Of a DNA stretch of 64,000 nucleotides, positions 53,295 through 62,883 are shown in pieces. The notes beneath the pieces are model-generated. The model did no database searches. It was not told the origin of the DNA and saw only the letters and a list, made by a program, of their open reading frames with translations. The stretch lies in NCBI GenBank assembly GCA_963748095.1, contig CAVVIO010000070.1:51986-115985 (forward strand). The letters are read 5' to 3'. Each line of letters starts with the position of its first letter. Positions within the stretch are counted from its first letter, which is position 1. The stretch comes from CAVVIO01 sp963748095 (lineage in GTDB: Bacteria; Bacteroidota; Bacteroidia; Bacteroidales; UBA10428). The translations under genes were made by a program, and so were the position numbers.

Positions 53295-53964
53295 GGTTTA
53301 AAAATTTTAGGTGTTTATTAAAACTGAATTGTCTCACGGGTACTTTCCCCGGTTAAAGTTAATTATATTATCTCCAATTTCCAATGCAGTATCAATGGAT
53401 TGGAAATTAAATGCCATGATGAACTACTTGTTTTTAAATTTGATTTTATAAATTTTCGAAAAATAATTTTTAGTTTGGATTTTTCGACAAACAAATTTGC
53501 CGGTTTAACTCATTCATTTGAGTATTAATCAAATTAGCATTTGTATGTCCAACTTCAAATACTGTAATTTCGTAAAAAAAGCCGGAAACCCAAAGTAGAT
53601 AAAGGAATCAAATACAACAGGATTGTTAAATCTCTGGTTGATAATTTTTTGATAAAATTTTTTCTATGGTTGGGATGATTCTGTTTTTTATATGGATATT
53701 TGCTTTGTGACCCAATTTTAACCTAAAATTAATTAATATCATCCACACCCTATTAGTAACCGGATGAAAATTACCTGACTATGAAAAAACTCTACCTACT
53801 GATTTATGGCTTTCGATTAAAAATTCCATTTTTTATTCTGCATATACATTCTAGCAGACCGGATAATAAAAATATCATCTTACGGTCTGAACAATTCATC
53901 AATATAGTTTTATTTCACAATCACCCTTTTTTAGCTAATTAAGGGTTACAATATATTCCAAGGC
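53295..53964. other. Intergenic region of 670 bp with one possible tiny ORF
   Basis: AT-rich. The only coding-like element is a 53-codon frame at 53781-53942 that begins MKKLYLLIYGFRLKIPFF, a signal-like start, then degenerates. No RNA or repeat recognised. Confidence 0.45.
53781..53942 (+). CDS. Possible signal-peptide-like micro-ORF upstream of the giant gene
   Basis: 53 codons from ATG 53781 to TAA 53940-53942. The first 20 residues (MKKLYLLIYGFRLKIPFFIL) resemble the N-terminal signal of a secreted protein, but the rest is polar and unlike any family. It could be a decayed 5' end of a paralogue of the giant gene or a chance frame. Low confidence. Confidence 0.25.
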   Translation: MKKLYLLIYGFRLKIPFFILHIHSSRPDNKNIILRSEQFINIVLFHNHPFLAN

Positions 53965-54684
53965 ATGAAAGACAAAGCACCAATTAATATTGCTTTTTTA
54001 CGAGGATTAGTATATCGTCCGGCAAATAAAAAATTCCTGACTTTCCTGAATAGTAAGAAATTAATTCTCACTGCTATTTTATCAGTGTTTTTGGTGAGTA
54101 CGGTTATTTCCCAGACAACCTATTATACCTACCAGTCAGGTTCATGGGCTGTAGCTGCCACCTGGACAACCGATCCATCCGGAACTTTATCTGTAAACCC
54201 GGCAGTGCCCGGGACTACTGATAATGTAGTGATACTTAACGGCCGTTCTGTATACATAACTGCAAATAATCTTACCGTGGCATCTCTTGAAATTAAAGAA
54301 GGAGGTACGCTGGATTTGCGGGCCACCACAGGACACAATTTCGGGAATGTGCTGGGTCAGGGGTTACTGAGGTTACAGACTAATAATTTCCCTTTAGGAA
54401 CATTCACCTCTTTTGTATCAGCTACAGGCGGTACTATTGAGTATTATAATACAGCGAGTTTCAATTTCTCTCAACTTATATATAACAACCTTGTCATAAA
54501 CTTATCTGCTAATAATCTGGTGAGTACAGTGGCAGGCAATATGACAATCAACGGAGATCTGACAATTATAAGAGGCCGGTTTCAGATAAATAACGGAACG
54601 GCTACCTCCCGCACTATAACTGTGGGCGGAGATGTTGATGTTTCAGCTAATGGAGGAATACAACTGGGTACGGCTGTAATGTGA
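53965..54684 (+). CDS. Giant surface protein, segment 1 (N-terminus)
   Basis: 239 residues. A 35-residue basic N-terminal part precedes a hydrophobic signal-type helix (KLILTAILSVFLVSTVISQ), so the export signal is unusually long. Then beta-rich repeats: TYQSGSWAVAATWTTDPSGT, NVVILNGRSVYITANNLTVASLEIKEGG and DLRATTGHNFGNVLG. The frame ends at TGA after LGTAVM; NHRFIIKGNFTNDGTVIFT follows in another frame (from 54681). Confidence 0.7.
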   Translation: MKDKAPINIAFLRGLVYRPANKKFLTFLNSKKLILTAILSVFLVSTVISQTTYYTYQSGSWAVAATWTTDPSGTLSVNPAVPGTTDNVVILNGRSVYITANNLTVASLEIKEGGTLDLRATTGHNFGNVLGQGLLRLQTNNFPLGTFTSFVSATGGTIEYYNTASFNFSQLIYNNLVINLSANNLVSTVAGNMTINGDLTIIRGRFQINNGTATSRTITVGGDVDVSANGGIQLGTAVM

Positions 54685-54766
54685 ATCACCGATTTATTAT
54701 AAAGGGTAATTTCACAAATGATGGTACAGTAATTTTCACCAGAAATAACGCTCGCGGATTATTTGA

Positions 54767-56572
54767 ATGCACCCAACTATGCAACTGCCGATGTGGTATT
54801 TCAATAATCCCACAGCCGATCAGAGTCTGCAATGTAATGGCACCAGTAATTTTTACCGCATTGAAATTGATAAAGGAATTGATCAGACCTATGTGTTGAA
54901 TATTGATGCCAACAACCCGGCAAACTTTAATCTGTTTGGCCGGAATAATTTACAACGGGAACCTCCTGTTCCGAACGCACCAGATGCTCCTAATCCCAAT
55001 GCCCTTGGTTTATTAGCCGGTACAGTCAGGCTCGGGCCTAATATTGTTTTGCCCAGCCTGTGCGAAGATGTTAATTATCCTTACAATCTCGATCTGGATG
55101 CCCAGATATGGTTAGACGGTGGTACCATTCACATGTCAACAACTACAGGAAGGTACCTTGCCATTTACGGTAAAATGAAATTAACCAACAACGGCGTATT
55201 CGATATCGCCAGCGGCATCAAGGGAATTATAATGAGAGAGCAGGGAGTATTGGAGCTGCAGTCGGGAACGATCAACAGCAAGGTACTCCGAACTTCAGCT
55301 ATTAATGGTATCCACAGGGGTGCTATTATTATGAGCGGAGGTACGATAAATCTTTCAGGACCGGATGACAGGGGTGAATATGCCAGTTTTACATTACCCT
55401 ATCCGGATAATGTATTCCGGATGAGTGGGGGAACTATAAATATTGATTCACCAACACGATCTGCCGGACCGGGTGACAGTTTTAGCATTTTAATCGGATC
55501 AGACCCACGCAATGTTTCAGTTACCGGTGGGACTGTAAATATAACAGTTTTAACGAACCGAAACTCCTATATCAATTCAACCGCCCCTTTCTGGAATGTA
55601 AATATTACAAGCACCTCTTCTACTTACAGGGCACAGATACTAAATTACGCAGGTAATGCAGGGCCGTATCTTCCGGCTATTGCGGCCCAACCCTTAATTG
55701 TATATCATAATTTAAATATTCAGAATGCGGCGGTTTTCAATGCAAATGGCAGTGATTTGACAGTAGGCCATGATTTTGTGATTAATGCTGCTGCCGAATA
55801 TGAAAGCGGTAATAATACCACAACTTTCGATGGCAATGGAGGACAGCGGTTTACCAACTCAGGAGTGGTCAATAACGGAACCGGGCTGTATAATCTTGTA
55901 ATTTCCGGTTCGTCGAATACGGACATTTTCAGTAATGATCTGATTGCCCGTGGAAGCCTTGATATCGGTACCGGTTGTTTCCTGAATGATTACGGACATA
56001 CTATCCGGGTAACCGGTAATATTACCAATTCGGGTACCCATACCAGTCAGGCTAATGGAGGAATAGTACTGAACGGAGCTACTTCTCAGACAATCGGAGG
56101 ATCGGGTGAAGGAATATTTGGAAATCTGGTCATCAATAAAAGCGGGGGAACCGCATCTTTAACAGCAAACCAGTCCCTGACCGGCAATTTAAGACTTGCA
56201 AACGGCTTGCTGAATATTGGAATTTACAATTTACACCTGGGTGCCGGCAGTAATGTTTACGATGCTTTAACAGGAACATCCACAACATTACTATCAGGTA
56301 CAAAAATGATCCGCACCTCAGGGAACCAGAGTGATGGTGGTGTAACCAAGGATTTCAACAGTACAAATCCATTTGTTTTTCCGATAGGTACTGCCGGTGA
56401 TTATACTCCTGCTACTATCCAATTCACACAAATTCCTGCAACATGGGGGAATGTGACTGTTAAACCGGTTGCCGAAGATCATCCATTCATCACTTCGGCC
56501 AATTCACTGAATTATTACTGGAAAGTAATCAGTAACGGTTTTTCCGGAATACCGGCAGGATCCTGTATCTAA
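54767..56572 (+). CDS. Giant surface protein, segment 2
   Basis: 601 residues. In-frame family text begins near NNPTADQSLQCNGTSNFYRIEIDKG (the first ~15 residues are out of frame). It has repeated beta-helix words: GTVRLGPNIVLPS, GGTIHMSTTTGR, GGTINIDSPT, NLVINKSGGTASLTANQSL and a final FPIGTAGDYTPATIQFTQI. It ends at TAA after GIPAGSCI. Between segments 1 and 2, at least three shifts occur within 140 bp (54670-54810). Confidence 0.7.
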   Translation: MHPTMQLPMWYFNNPTADQSLQCNGTSNFYRIEIDKGIDQTYVLNIDANNPANFNLFGRNNLQREPPVPNAPDAPNPNALGLLAGTVRLGPNIVLPSLCEDVNYPYNLDLDAQIWLDGGTIHMSTTTGRYLAIYGKMKLTNNGVFDIASGIKGIIMREQGVLELQSGTINSKVLRTSAINGIHRGAIIMSGGTINLSGPDDRGEYASFTLPYPDNVFRMSGGTINIDSPTRSAGPGDSFSILIGSDPRNVSVTGGTVNITVLTNRNSYINSTAPFWNVNITSTSSTYRAQILNYAGNAGPYLPAIAAQPLIVYHNLNIQNAAVFNANGSDLTVGHDFVINAAAEYESGNNTTTFDGNGGQRFTNSGVVNNGTGLYNLVISGSSNTDIFSNDLIARGSLDIGTGCFLNDYGHTIRVTGNITNSGTHTSQANGGIVLNGATSQTIGGSGEGIFGNLVINKSGGTASLTANQSLTGNLRLANGLLNIGIYNLHLGAGSNVYDALTGTSTTLLSGTKMIRTSGNQSDGGVTKDFNSTNPFVFPIGTAGDYTPATIQFTQIPATWGNVTVKPVAEDHPFITSANSLNYYWKVISNGFSGIPAGSCI

Positions 56573-56809
56573 TAGCTTTCATTACGTAAACTCTGATATA
56601 AGAGGAAACGAATTAGTCTTATATTCCCGGGAGTATATAATCCATATAGCTGGACTTACATAAATGATATTTCAAAAGTAGCTGATGGTACAAACGATAT
56701 ATTATTTGAAAATCTCAATAATGTAGATGGTGATTATACTGCTGGTTACTGGACGGCTTTTCAGGCCACAAAAGTTTATTACAGCCGCCAGTCGGGTAAT
56801 TGGAACGAT

Positions 56810-57340
56810 GTGAATACGTGGTCATCGGTTGCAGTTGGCGGACCTGTTGACGGTACATTTCCGGGCAGCAATAATATAGTAATTATTGGCGACGGAATAA
56901 CAATGAATGATACTGTTACGGTTCCTGTCGGATTGAATAATCTGACTGTTGGCGGATTGAAAATTAATTCCGGATCTGTTCTCGATTTAACCACTACAAC
57001 CGGACATAATTTCGGAGTTATACCTGATAATAAGGTTTCAGGAACAGGTATATTACGTATATCTTCTTCCACCGGTACAGCAGTTTTTCCGGGTGGAGAT
57101 TTCGGTGATTTTCTTGGTAATGGCGGGGGAACGGTCGAATACTACAGTACGGCTTCACTGGGCGCTGCAACATTTACTTTTCCGACTACTTACGTGTCAG
57201 GAATTTCCACAATAAATATTACAACTTATAACCATCTGGTTACTTCACCTGCATGCCGGGGAAAAATATTGCATTGCCCAATACAGATCTTACCGTTTTT
57301 AATGATTACACAGTCAATGGCACTGGCATTTCACAGTTGA
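56810..57340 (+). CDS. Giant surface protein, segment 3
   Basis: 176 residues from the first ATG. The same frame is open upstream from about 56633 (GVYNPYSWTYINDISKVADG ... KVYYSRQSGNWND), so the true segment is longer. It repeats the opening module of segment 1 (VNTWSSVAVGG; TTTGHNFGVIPDNKVSGTG). The last 30 residues, after HLVTSP, are out of frame. Confidence 0.6.
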   Translation: MNTWSSVAVGGPVDGTFPGSNNIVIIGDGITMNDTVTVPVGLNNLTVGGLKINSGSVLDLTTTTGHNFGVIPDNKVSGTGILRISSSTGTAVFPGGDFGDFLGNGGGTVEYYSTASLGAATFTFPTTYVSGISTINITTYNHLVTSPACRGKILHCPIQILPFLMITQSMALAFHS

Positions 57341-58215
57341 ATACTGCAGCCACAACCCGTACACTCACTGTTGATTCGAATCTTGTAATTTTGGCAGGAG
57401 GAACTTTGAGATATATGAATGCAGGAAATGTCGCTCAGCAAATTGTTGTGAATGGTAACATCCGTGTCGATAATACTGCAACGTTCGATGTGAATACCTC
57501 CGGTTCTGCAAGCAATTTATTAACTGTTCAGGGTAATCTCACTAACAATGGGACTTTTAAAATGTATACAAGTGCCACCCAGGTTTGTAATGTTACCTTC
57601 ACCGGTTCTGAAAACAAAGAAATGAACGGCAGTGGTGCCATAACAAGTTTCAATATTATTACAGTTGACAAAGGAAGTTCCAGAAATTCCGTACTGGAAG
57701 TAAAATCTAGTAATTTATCACTAAATACAAATCTGGCAGGAGCTCTTGTTTTGAATAACGGAACATTCCGGCTTACCAGCCCGATTACACTTAATCTTAC
57801 CAATGCCGGAAGTTTCACCATTCCGGTTTCAGGAAGTCTTTCGGTTAACGGAGGTACTATCAATATCGGCGGACCAGCGGCCAATGATAATACCGATCTT
57901 AAACTTGACGGACGCCTGGAAGTATTAAACGGTGCAGTGAATATTGGTACTTCAGGAACCAATTTTAACAACGATATTGAGTACTCTTCTGCCGGTTATC
58001 CGGAAATAATTGTAAGCGGGGGTAGTTTATTTGTAAACGGACAAATAAGGCGTGTAACTACTATCAATACCGGTTCGCTGAATTATACACAAAGTAACTC
58101 AAGTACGGTTACGGTTGCGGGGCGAAATGCCGATAACGCCAGGTCAATGTTTGAAATATTGAATTCGGGTAGTATGTTTAATATGAATGGAGGCACATTG
58201 AATATTAGAACGTAA
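57253..58215 (+). CDS. Giant surface protein, segment 4
   Basis: 320 residues, in frame from PGKNIALPNTDLTVFNDYTV. Beta-helix-like repeats with words such as GGTLRYMNAGN, NGTFKMYTSAT and GGTINIGGPAANDNTDLKL. It ends at TAA after LNIRT; NFNNTSYTDFYLKPDYSNIT continues in another frame from about 58216. Confidence 0.65.
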   Translation: MPGKNIALPNTDLTVFNDYTVNGTGISQLNTAATTRTLTVDSNLVILAGGTLRYMNAGNVAQQIVVNGNIRVDNTATFDVNTSGSASNLLTVQGNLTNNGTFKMYTSATQVCNVTFTGSENKEMNGSGAITSFNIITVDKGSSRNSVLEVKSSNLSLNTNLAGALVLNNGTFRLTSPITLNLTNAGSFTIPVSGSLSVNGGTINIGGPAANDNTDLKLDGRLEVLNGAVNIGTSGTNFNNDIEYSSAGYPEIIVSGGSLFVNGQIRRVTTINTGSLNYTQSNSSTVTVAGRNADNARSMFEILNSGSMFNMNGGTLNIRT

Positions 58216-58289
58216 TTTCAATAATACTTCCTATACCGATTTCTACCTGAAACCCGATTACAGTAATATTACCGGAGGCACCATTATTT

Positions 58290-60905
58290 TTGGTTCAGGG
58301 TGTAACGGCTGCAAACACAGCTTTTAATGTTGTTTCTTCTGTTCCGTTATGGAACATAGAAATCAACGGTACAACCAATAATAAATACCTGGATTTAAGA
58401 ATCTATCCGTTGACACTAAAAAATAACCTGATCATAGACGGAAATTCTCGTTTCCGTGCAAATGGACTTGATATAGTGATTGGAGGCAGTTTAATAAACA
58501 ATAACGGTAATGCAGGTACAGGCATTGCAACTGGCGGATATCAAGCGGGTTCCGCTACCCAGATAACTACATTCAACGGAACAGGGACCCAAAACATCAC
58601 CGGCTCAGGTACCAATATAACTAATTTTGCCAACTTAGTAAACACTACTTCCGGATCGCTGATCTTATCTGCTAACAGCAATATCCGGATAAACACAAAT
58701 CTTACTCTTAATACAGGCACGCTGGATGATAACGGGAATACGATTACTCTCATTGGCAATCTTGAGAACAATGCTTCACATATCAGTACCATTGCCGGAG
58801 GAGGAATTTTTCTTGCAGGTTCACAAACACAGAAGATTTCAGGAAACGGTTACGGAGAATTTGGAAATGTTACGGTTAATAATGCCACTGGTATTAATGT
58901 ATTGGATAACTGTACTATAAACGGGCAACTGACTTTCACCAGCGGTAGTATTTATATCGACGATTACCTGTTGACATTTGGAACCGGCGCTACAGTTTCG
59001 GGAATGAGTAATACAAGAATGATCGTATTGAACGGAGTTATCTCCGATGAAGGTGTCCGGAAGATTTTTGCTAGCGGAGTATCAGGATTTACTTTTCCGA
59101 TAGGTGTAGCCGGTAAGTATACTCCTGTAACTTATAATTTTACTGCCAATACCAACAACAATGCATCCATAACTGTCAAACCGGTTAATTATGCACATCC
59201 TGCACTTAGCAATGCTGCAGGTGATGAACTGGCTTATTACTGGAATGTTGTGTCATCGGGATTTGCGGGCGCTTACACCGTAAGTCATACCTATAATTAT
59301 CTAAACAGTGATGTTTCGGGAAATGAAAGCCTGTATTACGGCGGACGTTACCTGGTGGATCAATGGGTTCCGCCTGGCGGAATAGCGGGTGCTGTAAATG
59401 CATCCACAGATCAGATCAACCTTTCGGGTGTTAACTACATCGATGGTGAATATACGGCAGGAACAACGGCAAATTTCGCACCCAATAAACCAACCCTTTA
59501 CAGTATTCAGTCGGGTAACTGGTTCGACGGCAACACATGGTCCACAACCGGTCATACTGGATTAGCCTGTGGATGCACGCCCGATGGAAACCCGGTAGAA
59601 ATTGATGCTGCTCATACGATTACAATAAATAGTGACAATGCAGTTGCATATTCTGTTTTGATTCATGGAGTACTGGATATAGGACAAACTGTTTTTCATA
59701 ACCTGGGTCACGTCAAGGGAGACGGAACAATGAAATTAACATCAACCCCGGAAGGTATCTTTGTTTTTCCGGGTGGAAATTACGATGTTTTCCTTCAAAC
59801 CACGGGAAGTACACTCGAATTTACAGGGGGTAACGATGCTTATTTACCTTTAAAGCCCGGTAATAATTATAAACCCTATCAGAATGTTATTTTCTCTGGT
59901 AATGGAAAAAAATTAATAAGTGCCGAAGATTTGAAAGTATTGGGAAATCTGACCATGCAGGATGGCACATCTTTAAGCAATGAGCAATATAACAGAACAA
60001 TAACTACTCTTGGCGACTGGACAGATAATAATAATTCTGCTACCGGCGGATTCTTACCTGGTAAAGGGAAGGTGTCTTTTAATGGTAGTAGTTCCCAGTC
60101 GCTTTCTATCACCAATAGTGGTACAACCGAACAGTTTTATAACCTCGGGATTGATAATTCTTCCGGAATAACGATTAGCGGAGGTGGTGATGTTGCTGTA
60201 AATAACAGGTTATACCTTACAAATGGAAATATTAACACCAGTGATATAAACTTATTAAATATAACCAATACAAGTCCAAGTGCAGTTATTGGAGGGGGGA
60301 GTTCTTCATTTGTGAACGGACCACTTCGGAAAAGTATAATTTCTGGTGGTTACTTTGACTTTCCGGTTGGGGATTCGAACGGAAGCAGATATGGTGAAGT
60401 TAGTTTATTTGGATCTTCATTGTCAGGAGATTATCTGGCTCAGTATTTTAATCATAATCCGGGTAATGACGGATATAATCCGGCTTCTTTTATTAATCCC
60501 ATTGATACAGTCAGCAATACAGAATACTGGAGAATAAACGGGCCCGCTTCGGCTACTGCCGACGTGGCGATCAGATGGGATTCCCAAAGTGGCATTATTC
60601 CGTCGGATGCGGCTACACGTCAAAAACTAAGGATTGTTGAATGGAACAGTACAAGTACTGCCTGGGAAAGCAAAGGAGACGTTGTTAACGATGGCGGTGT
60701 TAATTCAGGTAACATACAAACCAATCCGGAGGTTGACCTTGATGGTGATCATCATTTTACTATCGGGGTGGAAAGCCTGCCGACTGCAATTATTACCAGT
60801 ACCAATGACAGTATTTGTGACGACGGTTCCTCGACAAATATTGCAATCGATCTTACAGGTACAGCTCCATGGACTATCCAGTTACAAGATAAACGGAGGA
60901 AGTGA
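58290..60905 (+). CDS. Giant surface protein, segment 5
   Basis: 871 residues. In frame from VTAANTAFNVV. Long series of beta-strand repeats (GGSLINNNGNAGTG, NITGSGTNITNFANL, GGGIFLAGSQTQKISGNG), a second module start (LYSIQSGNWFDGNTWSTTGH), and a non-repeat region around DSNGSRYGEVSLFGSSLSG and WRINGPASATADVAIRWD. It ends at TGA after APWTIQLQDKRRK. An insertion near 60890 moves the sense to the frame of YKINGGSETTIYN. Confidence 0.75.
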   Translation: MVQGVTAANTAFNVVSSVPLWNIEINGTTNNKYLDLRIYPLTLKNNLIIDGNSRFRANGLDIVIGGSLINNNGNAGTGIATGGYQAGSATQITTFNGTGTQNITGSGTNITNFANLVNTTSGSLILSANSNIRINTNLTLNTGTLDDNGNTITLIGNLENNASHISTIAGGGIFLAGSQTQKISGNGYGEFGNVTVNNATGINVLDNCTINGQLTFTSGSIYIDDYLLTFGTGATVSGMSNTRMIVLNGVISDEGVRKIFASGVSGFTFPIGVAGKYTPVTYNFTANTNNNASITVKPVNYAHPALSNAAGDELAYYWNVVSSGFAGAYTVSHTYNYLNSDVSGNESLYYGGRYLVDQWVPPGGIAGAVNASTDQINLSGVNYIDGEYTAGTTANFAPNKPTLYSIQSGNWFDGNTWSTTGHTGLACGCTPDGNPVEIDAAHTITINSDNAVAYSVLIHGVLDIGQTVFHNLGHVKGDGTMKLTSTPEGIFVFPGGNYDVFLQTTGSTLEFTGGNDAYLPLKPGNNYKPYQNVIFSGNGKKLISAEDLKVLGNLTMQDGTSLSNEQYNRTITTLGDWTDNNNSATGGFLPGKGKVSFNGSSSQSLSITNSGTTEQFYNLGIDNSSGITISGGGDVAVNNRLYLTNGNINTSDINLLNITNTSPSAVIGGGSSSFVNGPLRKSIISGGYFDFPVGDSNGSRYGEVSLFGSSLSGDYLAQYFNHNPGNDGYNPASFINPIDTVSNTEYWRINGPASATADVAIRWDSQSGIIPSDAATRQKLRIVEWNSTSTAWESKGDVVNDGGVNSGNIQTNPEVDLDGDHHFTIGVESLPTAIITSTNDSICDDGSSTNIAIDLTGTAPWTIQLQDKRRK

Positions 60906-61588
60906 GACAACGATATATAATATTGCTAATTCACCATATCAACCTGGTTGTATCCAATGCTTTATCACCTTTATCAACTGGCGGACCGGGAGACTATGTA
61001 TTTAATATTTCTGCTGTTAAGGATGGTACCGGAAGCTCGGGAATTCGGGATTTTACTTCTACGGTTACAATTACTCTTAAGGAGGCCCCGGATCCGGTTA
61101 TATCAGGAAATACAACCATGCCTGCCGGCGGAACAACCACATACAGTACTCCTGATTTTGCGGGACATGCTATATACATGGACAGTCAATGGGGGAACAA
61201 TAAATACGCGGTCAGGGAATCACATCAGATTGAAGTAACCTGGGGTGCCGGACCTGCTGGTATCGTTTCTGTTCAGGAAACGGTGACAAACGGAGGGTGT
61301 ACCAAAACCACACCTGATTACAATGTAAATATAACAGATATACCCAGTCCTTCTGTAACCGGTGCGGCAACTGTTTGTAATGGGGAAACATTAGTTTACC
61401 GGACTGCCGGCATATCCACACATACATATCTTTGGACGATCTTGCCTTCCGGTGGAGGTTCTATAATTGGTGGTGTTAATAATCTCGATTCGGTTGTTAT
61501 ACAATGGACAGATACTGTAAACTTTTATGTGAAGGTGGCTGAAACAGGATCAACTACTGTTAGTGATTCCATGCATGGTAACAGTTAA
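60902..61588 (+). CDS. Giant surface protein, segment 6 (Ig-like domains)
   Basis: 228 residues in the ORF frame from SNALSPLSTGGPGDYVFNIS on. Ig-like segments: DPVISGNTTMPAGGTTTYSTP and SVTGAATVCNGETLVYRTAG. In the middle (about 61170-61230) a pair of compensating shifts is visible: the sense YTWTVNGGTINTRSGNH is in another frame and returns to the ORF frame at QIEVTWGAGPAG. It stops at TAA after SMHGNS. Confidence 0.65.
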   Translation: MRQRYIILLIHHINLVVSNALSPLSTGGPGDYVFNISAVKDGTGSSGIRDFTSTVTITLKEAPDPVISGNTTMPAGGTTTYSTPDFAGHAIYMDSQWGNNKYAVRESHQIEVTWGAGPAGIVSVQETVTNGGCTKTTPDYNVNITDIPSPSVTGAATVCNGETLVYRTAGISTHTYLWTILPSGGGSIIGGVNNLDSVVIQWTDTVNFYVKVAETGSTTVSDSMHGNS

Positions 61589-61862
61589 CCCATGTACCAA
61601 ATGACAGCTATACGGTAACCGATCCTGCATATTTGTTTTGGTGAAACTGCTAATATAATCGTTCAGGCTACTGATCCGGGAATAACCTTTCAATTACGTT
61701 TAAACAGCGATAACAGCCTTGTTGGTGCTCCGGTCAGCAGTGGTCCGGGTGGTGATGTTACTCTGAATGCTATTCCTTCTGCTTCCGAGGATTATAATGT
61801 GCTGGCAACAAATGAATATACCTGTAGTACACAATTGACAGATATTTCTAGTGTAACTGTAA

Positions 61863-62390
61863 ATGCACTACCTGTCCCTAACCTTGTCGAGCAGTGATGC
61901 CGACAATACGATCTGTGCAGGTGACCAGGTAGTGTTCACAGCCGGCGGCGGATCGAACTATAACTTCAAGCTGAACGGTACAAGTGTACAAAACGGTACA
62001 GGCACGACCTATACAACCACGACACTGAATAATGGTGATGCCGTGAAAGTAATCGTGACCAACGGAAGTGGCTGTGTAGACAGCACATTAGCGATAACGA
62101 CGACAGTCAACGCATTACCGGCAGCCAGCTTAAACAGCAGTGATGCCGACAATACGATCTGTGCAGGTGACCAGGTAGTGTTTACAGCCGGCGGTGGATC
62201 GAACTATAACTTCAAGCTGAACGGTACAAGTGTACAAAACGGTACAGGCACGACCTATACAACCACGACACTGAATAATGGCGATGCCGTGAAAGTAATC
62301 GTGACCAACGGAAGTGGCTGTGTAGACAGCACATTAGCGATAACGACGACAGTCAACGCATGTACCGACAGCCAGCTTAAACAGCAGTGA
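61863..62390 (+). CDS. Giant surface protein, segment 7 (tandem repeat units 1-2)
   Basis: 175 residues: two 82-residue repeats beginning SSDADNTICAGDQVVFTAGG, then YNFKLNGTSVQNGTGTTYTT, then NGDAVKVIVTNGSGCVDSTL. A one-base insertion at the unit 2-3 joint (G at 62362) makes the frame run to TGA. Ig-like fold expected. Confidence 0.65.
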   Translation: MHYLSLTLSSSDADNTICAGDQVVFTAGGGSNYNFKLNGTSVQNGTGTTYTTTTLNNGDAVKVIVTNGSGCVDSTLAITTTVNALPAASLNSSDADNTICAGDQVVFTAGGGSNYNFKLNGTSVQNGTGTTYTTTTLNNGDAVKVIVTNGSGCVDSTLAITTTVNACTDSQLKQQ

Positions 62391-62424
62391 TGCCGACAAT
62401 ACGATCTGTGCAGGTGACCAGGTA

Positions 62425-62883
62425 GTGTTCACAGCCGGCGGCGGATCGAACTATAACTTCAAGCTGAATGGTACAAGTGTACAAAACGGTACAGGCACGA
62501 CCTATACAACCACGACACTGAATAATGGTGATGCCGTGAAAGTAATCGTGACCAACGGAAGTGGCTGTGTAGACAGCACATTAGCGATAACGACGACAGT
62601 CAACGCATTACCGGCAGCCAGCTTAAACAGCAGTGATGCCGACAATACGATCTGTGCAGGTGACCAGGTAGTGTTCACAGCCGGCGGCGGATCGAACTAT
62701 AACTTCAAGCTGAATGGTACAAGTGTACAAAACGGTACAGGCACGACCTATACAACCACGACACTGAATAATGGTGATGCCGTGAAAGTAATCGTGACCA
62801 ACGGAAGTGGCTGTGTAGACAGCACATTAGCGATAACGACGACAGTCAACGCATGTACCGGCAGCCAGCTTAAACAGCAGTGA
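62425..62883 (+). CDS. Giant surface protein, segment 8 (tandem repeat units 3-4)
   Basis: 152 residues: units 3 and 4 of the same 82-residue repeat. Ends at TGA in the same manner as segment 7 because the identical inserted G recurs at 62855. Frame +1 relative to segment 7. Confidence 0.65.
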   Translation: MFTAGGGSNYNFKLNGTSVQNGTGTTYTTTTLNNGDAVKVIVTNGSGCVDSTLAITTTVNALPAASLNSSDADNTICAGDQVVFTAGGGSNYNFKLNGTSVQNGTGTTYTTTTLNNGDAVKVIVTNGSGCVDSTLAITTTVNACTGSQLKQQ

